Shown here: piece after piece, positions 43,747-53,909 of the stretch
How the letters are laid out: every line of letters starts with the position of its first letter
Numbering within the stretch: the stretch's first letter is position 1
NCBI GenBank assembly: GCA_038317345.1
Contig: JBBQBH010000001.1
Span: 62,001-126,000 of the forward strand
Source: Mayfieldus sp038317345
GTDB taxonomy: Bacteria > Actinomycetota > Thermoleophilia > Solirubrobacterales > 70-9
Direction: 5' to 3'
DNA: 64,000 bases
Program-made: the position numbers and the translations under genes
The notes under the pieces: generated by a model
The model's input: only the letters and a program-made list of their open reading frames with translations
Databases searched by the model: none
What the model was told of the DNA's origin: nothing

Positions 43747-45153
43747 TCACCTCTCCTCAAATGGCCGCAGCGCCGGATAGAGCTGCCGGAACCGATCGTA
43801 GCCCTCCTCGTAGGTGGTGGCCCAGGCCGGCTCCGGCTCGGTCCGATCGACGACGCGAACGCAGGCCGCAACCGCCTCCGAGGCATCGGCGAAGGCGCCG
43901 CTCGCGACGCCGCCGAGCAGCGCCGCGCCGAAGGCAGCTCCCTCGTCTGCGCCCGTCGTCCGCTCGAGTGGGATGGCGAGCACCGAGGCGACGATGCGCC
44001 GCCACAACTCGCTCTGCGCCCCGCCGCCCGAGATGCGCCCAACCTCGGCCTCCACGCCCAGCGTCCGCAACAGCTCCAGCGAGTCGCGCAGCCCGTAGGC
44101 GACGCCCTCGATCACCGCGCGAACCATCGCCCCCCGGTCATGGCGTATGGACAGGCCGACCAGCGCAGCCCGGGCATATGGATCCGCATGGGGCGTGCGC
44201 TCGCCGGCCAGGTACGGCTGGAACAGCAGGCCCTCGACCCCGGGCTGCCAGGCCGCCGCCTCGTCGAGCAGGTCGTCGTAGCCGGCACTGCCGAGGAGGT
44301 CATGAAGCCAGCGCAGCGATCCGGCCGCGGACAGCATCACGCCCATCGCGTGCCAGGTGCCGGGAACGGCGTGGCAGAAGACCTGCAGCCGGGCCTCGGG
44401 GTCGGGACGATAGGCCGGCAGCACCGCGAAGACGACTCCGGATGTGCCGAGGACGACCGAGAGCAGCCCTGGCCGGTCGACGCCGGCGCCGAGCGCCCCG
44501 GCAGCCTGATCGCCCGCCCCGGCGATCTCGGTCGACTCGCTGACCGGCGGAAGCCACGCCTGCGGAATCTCCAGGGCGTCGAGCACTTCGGCGCTCCAGC
44601 GGCGCTTCCCGACGTTGAAGAGCAGGGTGCCGGAGGCGTCGGCGGCGTCGATCGCATGCTCACCGGTCAACCGCAGCCGCACGTAGTCCTTGGGCAACAG
44701 GATGCTGTGGATCTGCTCGGAGGTCTGCGGCTCGTGGCGGCGCAGCCAAAGCAGCTTCGGCGCGGTGAAACCGGTCAGCGCCCGGTTGCCGGTCAGCTCG
44801 ATCAGCCGCTCGAGCCCAATGCGCTCCTCGATCTCGGCGCACTCGGCGGCCGTGCGCTGATCGTTCCAGAGGATCGCCGGGCGCAGTACCCGGTCGCTGC
44901 GGTCGAGCACGACGAGGCCGTGCATCTGCCCCGAGAGCCCGATCGCGGCCGGTTCTGCGCCGAGGTCGGCGAGCGCGGCCTGCGATGCACGCCACCAGTC
45001 CTCGGGGTCCTGCTCGGCCCACCCGGGTTGCGGCGTCGAGAGCGGGTAGCCGCGTTCCGCGCTCCCCAGCAGCTCGCCCCGTGACGAGATCGCCACCGCC
45101 TTGACGCCCGTGGTGCCCACGTCGAGGCCGACGAGGGGGCGATCAGCCGCCAT
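43747..45153 (-). CDS. xylB: Xylulokinase
   Basis: A 468-residue FGGY-family kinase phosphorylating D-xylulose with ATP. LVGLDVGTTGVKAVAIS is the N-terminal phosphate-binding motif, QPGWAEQDPEDWW is typical of xylulokinase, IGLSGQMHGLVVLD is the sugar-binding motif (QMHG) and ISGGGAQSELWRRI is the C-terminal ATP motif. The ATG at 45153 overlaps the HAD gene by 11 bases. With xylA downstream it gives xylulose-5-phosphate for the pentose-phosphate pathway. Confidence 0.93.
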   Translation of the reverse strand: MAADRPLVGLDVGTTGVKAVAISSRGELLGSAERGYPLSTPQPGWAEQDPEDWWRASQAALADLGAEPAAIGLSGQMHGLVVLDRSDRVLRPAILWNDQRTAAECAEIEERIGLERLIELTGNRALTGFTAPKLLWLRRHEPQTSEQIHSILLPKDYVRLRLTGEHAIDAADASGTLLFNVGKRRWSAEVLDALEIPQAWLPPVSESTEIAGAGDQAAGALGAGVDRPGLLSVVLGTSGVVFAVLPAYRPDPEARLQVFCHAVPGTWHAMGVMLSAAGSLRWLHDLLGSAGYDDLLDEAAAWQPGVEGLLFQPYLAGERTPHADPYARAALVGLSIRHDRGAMVRAVIEGVAYGLRDSLELLRTLGVEAEVGRISGGGAQSELWRRIVASVLAIPLERTTGADEGAAFGAALLGGVASGAFADASEAVAACVRVVDRTEPEPAWATTYEEGYDRFRQLYPALRPFEER

Positions 45154-45808
45154 CGGGCCCGTGGTCTGCGAGCGCCCTCTCGATCGCCGGCAGCACGCCG
45201 GGATCGGCGAGCGAATCAAAGACCTGGTCGGCCTCCAGCTCGACGCCGGAGATGGAGGGGACGCCGATCACGAACAACCCCGCCGCGCGCGCGGCGGCGA
45301 CGCCGGGCGGCGAGTCCTCGAGAGCGACCGAGCGCGTTGGGTCGATGCCGAGCAGCTCGCAGACGCGCAGATAGAGGTCGGGCGCCGGCTTCGGGACCCC
45401 GACGTCGTCGACGGCGATGAGGCCGTCGAAGGCATCCTTCACTCCGACCCGCTGAAGTCCGGTGAACAGGTGGCGACGCGGTGCGTTCGATGCGATCCCG
45501 AGCGGCCAGCGCCCCCGCAGTGCCTCGAGCAGCTCGAGCGCGCCCGGCCGGGGCTCCGCCCCCGCCGCGATCTCGTCGACGGCGAGGTCGTACATCTCAG
45601 CGCTCGCCTGGGCTCCGTTGCCCGGCAGCAGGCGCTCGAGCACGTGTGTCGCGGTCTCTGGCGCCGTGCCCACCAGGGCCTGCTTCGCCTCCAGGTCGAA
45701 TACGCGGCCGTAGCGCTCGAACACCTTCTCCTGGGCGCGCGTCCAGCATGGCTCGGTATCGAGCAGCAGCCCGTCGTTGTCGAAGACGATCCCGACCTCG
45801 GTGGTCAT
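45143..45808 (-). CDS. HAD-superfamily sugar phosphatase / beta-phosphoglucomutase-like
   Basis: A 221-residue HAD protein with the C1 alpha-helical cap. Motif I is IVFDNDGLLLDTE (nucleophile Asp 10, acid Asp 12), motif II is ASNAP, and motifs III and IV are GVPKPAPDLYL and VALEDSPPGV. Length and motifs match beta-phosphoglucomutase and sugar-phosphatase families. In a xyl operon it may clear stalled or wrong sugar phosphates. It leads the operon HAD-xylB-dehydrogenase-xylA. Its start at 45808 is 44 bases from the divergent aldo/keto reductase. Confidence 0.88.
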   Translation of the reverse strand: MTTEVGIVFDNDGLLLDTEPCWTRAQEKVFERYGRVFDLEAKQALVGTAPETATHVLERLLPGNGAQASAEMYDLAVDEIAAGAEPRPGALELLEALRGRWPLGIASNAPRRHLFTGLQRVGVKDAFDGLIAVDDVGVPKPAPDLYLRVCELLGIDPTRSVALEDSPPGVAAARAAGLFVIGVPSISGVELEADQVFDSLADPGVLPAIERALADHGPDGG

Positions 45809-45852
45809 CGCGGCATTCTCCCCCAGGAAACCTGACCTGCGAGGATCGGGGC

Positions 45853-46836
45853 ATGGAGCAGCGCAGAATGGAACGCCTCGACTACTCGGCCGGCGTCGTC
45901 GGGCTCGGCACCTGGCAGCTCGGGGCCGATTGGGGCGAGGTCGACGCCGATGCCGCCCACGCGACCCTCGACGCCGCAGTCGAGGCGGGCGTCAACTTCT
46001 TCGATACCGCCGACGCCTACGGCGACGGGCGCAGCGAGCAGTTCTGCGGCGAGCTGCTCGCGCGCCATCCCGACGCAGGGCTGCTGGTGGCGACGAAGAT
46101 GGGCCGCCGCGTCGATCAACTGCCGGAGAACTACAACCGCGACAACTTCCTCGCCTGGAACGACCGCTCGCGCGAGAACCTGGGGGTCGAGACGATCGAC
46201 CTCGTGCAGCTTCACAGCCCACCGAGCGAGGTATATGCGGACGACGCCGTTTTCGAGGCGCTCGACGAGATGGTCGAGACGGGCCGCATCCGCGCCTACG
46301 GCGTCTCGGTCGAGACCAGTGCCCAGGCGCTGACCGCGATCGCCCGCCCCAACCTGGCCACGGTGCAGATCATCCTCAACGCCTTTCGCCTCAAACCGCT
46401 CGATCAGGTGCTTCCGGCTGCCCGCGATGCCGGCGTGGGAATCATCGCCCGCGTTCCGCTGGCCTCGGGCCTGCTCTCCGGCCGCTACGACGAGAACACG
46501 GTCTTCGCCGCCAACGACCATCGCAACTACAACCGCCACGGGGAGTCCTTCGACGTTGGTGAGACCTTCGCTGGGGTGCCCTTCGAGGTCGGCCTCGACG
46601 CCGTCCGTGAGCTCAAGGGCCTGGTCGGGCCGGACATGGCGCTCTCCCAGTTCGCGCTGCGCTGGGTGATCGACCAGCAGGGGGTCAGCGTCGTGATTCC
46701 GGGTGCCCGCAACCCCGAGCAGGTGCGCCAGAACGCGGCCAGCGCCGAGCTGCCGCCGCTCAGCGAGGAGCAGCTCGCCGGGGTGAGGGAGGTCTACGAC
46801 CGCCTCATCCGGCCCCACGTCCAAGACCGCTGGTAG
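45853..46836 (+). CDS. Aldo/keto reductase
   Basis: A 327-residue NADPH-dependent TIM-barrel reductase. GLGTWQLGADWGEVD opens the fold. FFDTADAYGDGRSEQF gives the catalytic Asp and Tyr, LVATKMG the Lys and VQLHSPP the His of the tetrad. VSVVIPGARNPEQV is the phosphate-binding loop. It is the only plus-strand gene in the sugar island. The start at ATG 45853 is 44 bases from the HAD gene, and the last 32 bases overlap the convergent araM. It may reduce sugar aldehydes or ketones; substrate unknown. Confidence 0.9.
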   Translation: MEQRRMERLDYSAGVVGLGTWQLGADWGEVDADAAHATLDAAVEAGVNFFDTADAYGDGRSEQFCGELLARHPDAGLLVATKMGRRVDQLPENYNRDNFLAWNDRSRENLGVETIDLVQLHSPPSEVYADDAVFEALDEMVETGRIRAYGVSVETSAQALTAIARPNLATVQIILNAFRLKPLDQVLPAARDAGVGIIARVPLASGLLSGRYDENTVFAANDHRNYNRHGESFDVGETFAGVPFEVGLDAVRELKGLVGPDMALSQFALRWVIDQQGVSVVIPGARNPEQVRQNAASAELPPLSEEQLAGVREVYDRLIRPHVQDRW

Positions 46837-48157
46837 CAGCGCCGAGCGTCTTGTCGAGGGCGGCGTCGAGCGCCCCCTGACCCTCGAGGAAGTCGATGAC
46901 CGTGTAGCGGGCCCGCAGGCGGCTCGCATAGTGGAAGGTGGCGCGCAGCGTGCCCGCGTCGACCTCGAGGTAGCCGGGCTCGGCGGGGATCACCGCCTTC
47001 GCAAGCGCCCCCTCGACTGCCGGGAAGACCTCCAGCGCCGCGCCTAACTCGGCGCGCAGCGCCGCCCAGCGCGCCTCGCTCTGTGGCCACCTCTCCTCAC
47101 CCGCCGCGATGAAACGTTGCTTCTTCTCCACCGCGGCGACGATCTCGGGCGATGGCTCGCCGAGCCACTGCCGGGCGGCGGCATCGAGGGGATCGCTGGC
47201 GCGCGGGCGGCCGAGCACGGGCACTCCCCCCGCGTAGGCGAAGCGCTGCAGGCGCATCGCGAAGTGGGTCGCGTACCCGACCTGGAGGCCGTGCGGGGCG
47301 TGGTCGCGAATGCCCCGCGCCGCCAGCATGTCCCAGAAGTGCGAGGCGTGATGCTCGCAACCGCTCGCCGGTCGCGAGCTGCCGACCATCGCCATCGCGA
47401 TGCCCGACTCGAGCAGCCCGCGCGCCAGCGCCTCGACCGCCGCCGTCTCCCCCCCCAGCACCGCGTCTGCATGCGCGACCGCGTAGCCGAGCGGTCCCAC
47501 GATCCGTGCGTCGACCGCCGCACAGAACGCCTCGCCGTAGAGCAGGTGGCTCGCCAGCCAATCGACTCTTGCGGTTGCCTTGCCGAGCAGGTCGCCGAGC
47601 CCCGAGCGTGTCAGCTCGGCGGGGGCGGTGGCGAGCGTCGCGGGTTCGACAAAGATCGCCAGCGGGACCCGGGCCGGATATGTGACCTTGACCCCGCCAA
47701 ACTCCATCGCCGCGACACTGGACGCGTAACCGTCCATCGACGCCGCGGTGGGGACGCTGATGAAGCCGCGCTGCTCGAGGTGGGCCGCGTAGCGGGTGAC
47801 GTCGGTGAGCACTCCCGAGCCGACCGCCACGATGGCGCCGAAGCTTTCTTCCTGCAGGCGCGCCCGGACCGCCGCGACGGCGTTCTCGTCGGCTGCCAGC
47901 CCACTGCGGTTCGGGAAGCAAAGCGCCGCAACGCCCACCCCTGCTTGCTCGAGCTCGCGGGCGACCCCCCGGCCGGCCGCCTCCTCGGTGTTGGCGTCCA
48001 TCACCAGCAGTGCGCTGCGCCAGCTCTTCGCCACCGCGTAGGCGGCGAGTCGCTCGATCGCGTCGGGGCCGACGGCGATCTCGTCGATCGCCACCGGGTG
48101 CGCCATCCCGCACGCGCACCGCTCGGACCCCCCGGGGAGGTCGATCCCCGAACCCAA
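46805..48157 (-). CDS. araM: AraM-like NAD(P)-dependent glycerol-1-phosphate dehydrogenase
   Basis: A 450-residue member of the iron-alcohol-dehydrogenase/glycerol-dehydrogenase fold. The N-terminus CACGMAHPVAIDEIAVG matches AraM. VGSGVLTDVTRYAA is the nucleotide loop, PTAASMDGYASS is the family motif, and GLGDLLGKATARVDW with HSHF-type CEHHASHFWDML places metal His. B. subtilis AraM makes sn-glycerol-1-phosphate and is in its ara operon, as here. A TTG at 48157 with a GAGG six bases upstream is my start. The C-terminal 32 bases overlap the convergent reductase. Confidence 0.85.
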   Translation of the reverse strand: MGSGIDLPGGSERCACGMAHPVAIDEIAVGPDAIERLAAYAVAKSWRSALLVMDANTEEAAGRGVARELEQAGVGVAALCFPNRSGLAADENAVAAVRARLQEESFGAIVAVGSGVLTDVTRYAAHLEQRGFISVPTAASMDGYASSVAAMEFGGVKVTYPARVPLAIFVEPATLATAPAELTRSGLGDLLGKATARVDWLASHLLYGEAFCAAVDARIVGPLGYAVAHADAVLGGETAAVEALARGLLESGIAMAMVGSSRPASGCEHHASHFWDMLAARGIRDHAPHGLQVGYATHFAMRLQRFAYAGGVPVLGRPRASDPLDAAARQWLGEPSPEIVAAVEKKQRFIAAGEERWPQSEARWAALRAELGAALEVFPAVEGALAKAVIPAEPGYLEVDAGTLRATFHYASRLRARYTVIDFLEGQGALDAALDKTLGAATSGLGRGAG

Positions 48158-48165
48158 CGGCTGCC

Positions 48166-48858
48166 TCAGGAGGTCTGTCCGTAGTAGGCCTGCGGCCCGT
48201 GCTTGCGGCTGAAGTGCTTGTCGCGAATGCCTTTGGCCAGGGGACCCGCCCCCGGCTCGAGGGTGATCGTCAGCGCCGCGATCCGCGCGACCTCCTCCAG
48301 GATCACGGCGTTCTCCACAGCCGCCGCCGGGTCCTTCGCCCAGCAGAACGGGCCATGTCCGAGCACGAGCGCAGCGGGAACCTCGTCGCTGCCGCGGTTC
48401 CCCACCGCCTCGATCAGGACCTGGCCGGTCGCGCCCTCGTAGTCCTCGTCGATCTCGCGCTCGGTCAGCGCTCGGGTGAGCGGGATCGGAACCGCACAGA
48501 GATCGGCGTGCGTCGTGCCGAGGATCGGGATCTCGCGTCCCGCCTGGGCCCAGGCGGTCGCCCAGGTCGAGTGGGTGTGGACGACGCCGCCGATCTCCTC
48601 GAAGGCCCGGTACAGCGTCAGGTGGGTCGGCGTATCGGTCGACGGACGGCGTTCGCCCTCGACCTGGCTGCCGTCGAGATCCACCACCACGATGTCCTCG
48701 ACGGTCATCGCCTCATAGGGCACGCCGCTGGGCTTGATCGCGACCAGGTTGCTCTCGCGGTCGATCCCGCTGGCGTTGCCCCAGGTCAGGGTCACGAGCC
48801 CATGGATGGGAAGCGAGAGGTTGGCCTCGAGGACCTGCTGTCGCAGCGTCTCCAGCAT
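48166..48858 (-). CDS. araD: L-ribulose-5-phosphate 4-epimerase
   Basis: A 230-residue class II aldolase-fold epimerase converting L-ribulose-5-phosphate to D-xylulose-5-phosphate. THGLVTLTWGNASG-like LPIHGLVTLTWGNASGID opens the fold, VVHTHSTWATAW holds two zinc His and ALVLGHGPFCWAKD the third. IKPSGVPYEAM is the phosphate loop. Length is normal. It is eight bases from araM and eight from araA on the same strand, so it is in the same transcript. Confidence 0.95.
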   Translation of the reverse strand: MLETLRQQVLEANLSLPIHGLVTLTWGNASGIDRESNLVAIKPSGVPYEAMTVEDIVVVDLDGSQVEGERRPSTDTPTHLTLYRAFEEIGGVVHTHSTWATAWAQAGREIPILGTTHADLCAVPIPLTRALTEREIDEDYEGATGQVLIEAVGNRGSDEVPAALVLGHGPFCWAKDPAAAVENAVILEEVARIAALTITLEPGAGPLAKGIRDKHFSRKHGPQAYYGQTS

Positions 48859-48866
48859 CGCCGCGC

Positions 48867-50267
48867 TCAGATCTCCTCGTAGTCGAGGTCGAGCTGTTCG
48901 GCGAGCAGCCGCCAGCGGTCGACCTGGTCGCCGAGGTTGACGACGAAGTGGTGCGTGCCGCCGAGCCGCAGCCAGTCGTCGAGGAACTGCCGCATGCCCC
49001 TCTGGGGGCGGAAGTGGAAGTAGGGCATCTCGACGTTGGGCAGCTCCGGCGTGTCCAGCGCCTCACCGCGGCCGACGACGAGCCGGAATGCCTCGCCCTC
49101 GAGCGGAATCAGGTCCGCGGTGGTGACCGGACCGGGCTGGGCCGAGAACACCGTCGTGGGCGGGTTGCCCAGCCCGCCGATGCCAAGCTCGCGATCGACC
49201 AGCCGCACCGGGCGGTCGCTGCGCGCGACCTTCCAGTTCCCCTCCCCCATGTGGCTGACCAGGACCGAGTCGAGCTCGTAGTCCATCGCGTACATCTCGC
49301 TGAAGTTGGCGTCGCCGATCAGCGTCTGCGCCGCGCACATCAACGTCGCCGTGATCATGTCGCCCTCGGCGGCATACCCATAGCCGTCGGCCATCAGGTC
49401 GGAGGCGGCGAGCAGCGGCAGCTGCTCGAAGCGCCCGTCGCGGCCGACCGACTCGAAGTGAGCCGAGTACGCCTGGTAGCCCCCCTCCTCGAGCAGTCCT
49501 CGAATCGCCAGCTCCATGCGCACCGCGTAGGCGTGGGCCTCGCGCGGCAGGTCGGGGTCGACCTCGAAGAGCTCCGCATGGCGCGCCACGACCTCCTCGA
49601 CCTGCGCGTCGGTGACCTCCTGCATGCGGGCGTAGAGGTCGCCGAGGCTCTCGTAGACCACCATCGGGCCGATCGCGCGCAGCAGCGCCGGCGGGTCGTA
49701 GAGGATGTCCCCGGTGCCGGTCATCGGATAGCCGAGCTGGGCGATCTTCGTCGCCCGCAGCGCGGTGACAGCCTGGGCCGCACGGGCCCAGGACTCGAAG
49801 GCCTGGATGAACTGCGGCGACTGCCAGTCCTCTGTAAGCACGGAGAACGGAACCCCGGTGCGCAATAGGGCGTTCGCCTGATCTTGCGCCCCGTGGATCC
49901 CCTGGTTGTAGGTGAGGTCGTCCATGCCCCAGGCTTCGGTGATCGACCGCTCGGGCTGGATGTTTGCCAGCAGCACCGGGAGTGGGTTCTCGATCAGGGC
50001 ACGGACCGTCCGCATCGACGGGGCGTAGGTGAGCATCACGATCGCGATCCCATCCAGGCCCTGACCCTGCAGCTCCCGCAGCACGGCCTCGACGTCGTCC
50101 TGGTTTCGCGCCGGGCGCAGGAAGGTGACCTCGGCAACCTCCGCGAGTTGGTCGCGCACCCGCTCGGCGTAGGCAGCCTGGTGCTCGGTGATCCCGGGGA
50201 TCATGTCGTCGTAGAGCTCCTGCATGATCCCGAGCAGTCCGATTCGCGGTTTGGTCTGGGCGGGCAG
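48867..50267 (-). CDS. araA: L-arabinose isomerase, apparent CTG start
   Basis: A roughly 466-residue enzyme converting L-arabinose to L-ribulose. PRIGLLGIMQELYDDMIP is the N-terminal strand and helix. GANFSEMYAMDYE-type DANFSEMYAMDYELD with VLVSHMGEGNW gives the metal Glu and His ligands. PPTTVFSAQPGPVT is conserved. The first ATG in frame is at 50225, but it falls inside this first strand. An AGGAGG (50273-50278) stands five bases before an in-frame CTG at 50267, directly after the araB stop at 50282. No ATG, GTG or TTG lies in between, so I use CTG. Confidence 0.82.
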   Translation of the reverse strand: MPAQTKPRIGLLGIMQELYDDMIPGITEHQAAYAERVRDQLAEVAEVTFLRPARNQDDVEAVLRELQGQGLDGIAIVMLTYAPSMRTVRALIENPLPVLLANIQPERSITEAWGMDDLTYNQGIHGAQDQANALLRTGVPFSVLTEDWQSPQFIQAFESWARAAQAVTALRATKIAQLGYPMTGTGDILYDPPALLRAIGPMVVYESLGDLYARMQEVTDAQVEEVVARHAELFEVDPDLPREAHAYAVRMELAIRGLLEEGGYQAYSAHFESVGRDGRFEQLPLLAASDLMADGYGYAAEGDMITATLMCAAQTLIGDANFSEMYAMDYELDSVLVSHMGEGNWKVARSDRPVRLVDRELGIGGLGNPPTTVFSAQPGPVTTADLIPLEGEAFRLVVGRGEALDTPELPNVEMPYFHFRPQRGMRQFLDDWLRLGGTHHFVVNLGDQVDRWRLLAEQLDLDYEEI

Positions 50268-50272
50268 TGGTG

Positions 50273-50278
50273 CCTCCT
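50273..50278 (-). promoter_or_regulatory. Shine-Dalgarno site for araA
   Basis: AGGAGG on the minus strand, placed four to nine bases after the araB stop and five bases before the CTG at 50267. It is the evidence that translation begins before the first ATG at 50225. Confidence 0.7.
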
Positions 50279-50281
50279 GTC

Positions 50282-51964
50282 CTATTTGCCGGCCACCGAG
50301 TCTGGCAAGGCGGCGGTCCCCGTGGGGGCCGCGGGTCCGGGATCGATGCGCTTCAGCTTGTGCAGCAGCTCGGCCTGCGAGCGTCCCAGCGTCTCGTATA
50401 GCTCCCGGTAGATCCCGTAGACGGCGTCGTAGACCAGCCCCGCCTCACGGTCGGGCTCGTAGCTGCGCGCAATCTCGGGACGGGTCGCCGCGATCGCGGC
50501 TTCGATGTCCGGGAAGTGTCCCGCGGCCACGGCGCCAAACAGCGCCGCCCCCCGGGCCGGGATCTGACTCGAGGCGGGCACGTGCACCGGGCGGCCGCTG
50601 GTGTCGGCGAGCAGCTGCATCATCAACGGGCTCTTCTCCGCGATCCCGCCGCAGGCGATGATGTCGCCGAGCCGCAGGCCGTGCTCCTCGAAGTTCTCTA
50701 TGACCCGCCGGCTGCCGAAGGCGATCGACTCGAGCAGCGCGCGATAGATCTGGACCTTGGTGGTCTGCAACGTGAGGCCGGCGATCACGCCGGTGAGGTC
50801 GGCGTCGGCGAGGATCGACCGGTTCCCGTTCCACCAGTCGAGGGCGACGAGGCCCGTTTCTCCGGGACGCAGCTTGGCCGCCGCCTGCTCCAGCTCCTCG
50901 TAGGGGTCCTCGCCTCCCACTGCGCCGTCCGCGCCGCCGATCTCGTCGACGAACCAGGCGAGCATGTCGCCGACCGCGACCTGACCCGCCTCGTAGCCGT
51001 AGAAGCCCGGCAGGATGCCGTCCTGCACGACCCCCGTGATCCCCGGAAGCCGGATCTCCTCGGGGTGTATGACCAGGTCGCAGATCGAGGTCCCGATCAC
51101 GATCAGGAAAGTCCCGGGCTCGTCCACCCCCGCCCCGGGCATGGACACGAACGAGTCGACGTTGCCCACCGCCATCGGTGTGGCGTCGTTCAAACCGATC
51201 CGCGAGGCGACGTCGGCTCGCAGGCTGCCGGCCGCGCTGCCGAGCTGGTGGAAATCCGCTCCCAACTTCTCGGCCGGATGCGAGAAGCCGGGGTAGGCGG
51301 CCTCGAAGAACTCGTTCGAAGGGAGGCCCTCGCTCTCCGACCAGCAGGCCTTATAGCCGGCCGTGCAGGCCGATCGCCGCTCATTGCCGGTCAAATGCCA
51401 GACGATCCAATCGGTGGCCTCGATGAACCCGTAGGCGGCCTCGTAGACCTCGCGGTCCTCCAGCCACAGCTCGATCAGCTTCGGAAAGTACCACTCCGAG
51501 GAAAGCCGTCCGCCATAGCGAGAGAGGAAGTCCTCGCCCCGCTCCTCGGCCACTTCGTTGAGGCGGTCGGCGACCGGCTGTGCCGCATGATGCTTCCAGA
51601 GCTTCGGCCAGGCGTGCGGGTGCGAGCGCCATTCCGGCAGCTTGCAGAGCGGCACGCCGTCGCCGGTCACGGGCAGCACCGTGCAGGAGGTGACGTCGAC
51701 ACCGAGCCCGACCACCTCGTCCTCCCCCACTCCCGCGAACGAGAGCACCTCGGGCACCGCTGCCTCGACCACCGTCACCCAATCGTCGGGGTCCTGCAGG
51801 GCCCAGTCGGCGGGCAGCTCCACTCCGGTCTCCGGCAGCTCGTGCTCGATGACCCCGCTGGGATAGCCAACCTCCGATACAGCGGCCTCTCCGCCGGTCT
51901 CGAGGTCGAGCAGCAGCGCGCGCCCTGACTCGGTTCCGAAGTCGATTCCGATCGCGTAGGCCAA
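50282..51964 (-). CDS. araB: Ribulokinase
   Basis: A 560-residue FGGY kinase phosphorylating L-ribulose. IGIDFGTESGRALLLD is the phosphate loop with the extra S-G-R that marks ribulokinase. DVTSCTVLPVTGDGVPL, WKHHAAQPVADRLNE and GGRLSSEWYFPK are ribulokinase motifs. VIGTSICDLVI and IACGGIAEKSPLMMQLLAD are conserved C-terminal. A TTG at 51964 is the start, with GAGGGAG just upstream. It follows the ATPase gene by 21 bases and precedes araA by 14. Confidence 0.95.
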   Translation of the reverse strand: MAYAIGIDFGTESGRALLLDLETGGEAAVSEVGYPSGVIEHELPETGVELPADWALQDPDDWVTVVEAAVPEVLSFAGVGEDEVVGLGVDVTSCTVLPVTGDGVPLCKLPEWRSHPHAWPKLWKHHAAQPVADRLNEVAEERGEDFLSRYGGRLSSEWYFPKLIELWLEDREVYEAAYGFIEATDWIVWHLTGNERRSACTAGYKACWSESEGLPSNEFFEAAYPGFSHPAEKLGADFHQLGSAAGSLRADVASRIGLNDATPMAVGNVDSFVSMPGAGVDEPGTFLIVIGTSICDLVIHPEEIRLPGITGVVQDGILPGFYGYEAGQVAVGDMLAWFVDEIGGADGAVGGEDPYEELEQAAAKLRPGETGLVALDWWNGNRSILADADLTGVIAGLTLQTTKVQIYRALLESIAFGSRRVIENFEEHGLRLGDIIACGGIAEKSPLMMQLLADTSGRPVHVPASSQIPARGAALFGAVAAGHFPDIEAAIAATRPEIARSYEPDREAGLVYDAVYGIYRELYETLGRSQAELLHKLKRIDPGPAAPTGTAALPDSVAGK

Positions 51965-51985
51965 TGCTCCCTCGCGCGACCGTCC

Positions 51986-52835
<850 letters not shown>

Positions 52836-52846
<11 letters not shown>

Positions 52847-53906
52847 CTGCAGCCCCCTTCCGCACCCTGCCGACGTAGACGTTGGCCGTCATCGCGACGA
52901 TGATCGCAAGCCCCTGGTAGAAGCTCAGATAGTCGGCGTTGACGCCCTGGATTATCAGGCCGTCCTGGAGGATGCCAAGGAAAAGCGCCCCGATCAGCGC
53001 TCCGACCACGGTTCCCGAGCCGCCGAGCAGGAGTGTGCCGCCGATCACCGCCGCCGAGATCCCGTCGAAGAGGATCGAGTTTGCTCCCGACGGATCGGGC
53101 TGGACCGAGGTCGTCCGCGTGGCCTCCATCACGCCGACGAGGCCGGCGCAGAGACTGCAGAGGATGAAGTTGCGGATGATCACCCAGCGCACCTTGATCC
53201 CGGCTTCGGCGGCACCGAGCCGGTTGCTGCCGACCGCGATCGAGTAGATGCCCCAGCGCGTCCGCACCAGCAACACCTGTAGGACGACGACGATGGCGAG
53301 CGCCCAGATCAGCTCCGAGTAGATGCCGCCGCCGAAGATCTTCGCGAACGTGTCCATCTCCCCTCCCGCCGTCGTACCCGGCGCCGTCACCGGCTGCGCG
53401 TGGGAGATGATCAGCGTCAGACCCTCGAGGCCCAGCAGCATGCCGAGCGTGGTGATGAACGAGGCGATGCCGACCACCGCGGTGAAGAACCCGTTGATGG
53501 CGCCGACCAGCATGCAGGCCAGCATCGCGAGGATCAGGCTGGGCACGAGCGGGAGGCCGCCGTTGGTGAACTCGTAGAACAGGAACGGGGCGAACAGGTA
53601 AACCGCCCCGATCGAGAGGTCGATCTCCCCGTTGATCATCAGCAGGACCTCGCCGGCCCCGAGGATGGCGATCGGCGCGAAGTAGGGCAGCAGGCTCTTG
53701 AAATTGCTGTTAGTGAAGAACTCCGGCGTGTTGACCGAGAAGTAGAGGAAGGTCAGGGCGGTGATCACAATCACGCTGCCTTCGCGCAGGGTCAGAAAAC
53801 GCTTGGCGATCCCGAAGGCGCCGGAGGCAAGGGCCCGGCTCGATGAACGAGCCGGGCCCTGCTGCGCGTCTTTCGGGGGAGCCTGGTTGCCGGTCTCCTC
53901 CGCCAC
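52836..53906 (-). CDS. Sugar ABC transporter permease
   Basis: A 356-residue permease of the BPD_transp_2 type with about nine to ten hydrophobic segments. INGEIDLSIGAVYLFA is the conserved N-terminal motif and LLGLEGLTLIISHAQ plus VGSNRLGAAEAGIKVRW (the EAA-like coupling loop) contact the ATPase. AVIGGTLLLGGSGTVVGALIGALF is the family signature. Same-strand neighbours are binding protein and ATPase. It starts at GTG 53906, three bases past the binding protein stop. Confidence 0.93.
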
Positions 53907-53909
53907 GAT

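Noticed and set aside
50516..51928. Plus-strand open frame of about 470 codons opposite araB
   Set aside because: No recognisable domain; its composition mirrors the complementary codons of ribulokinase, which has all its motifs.
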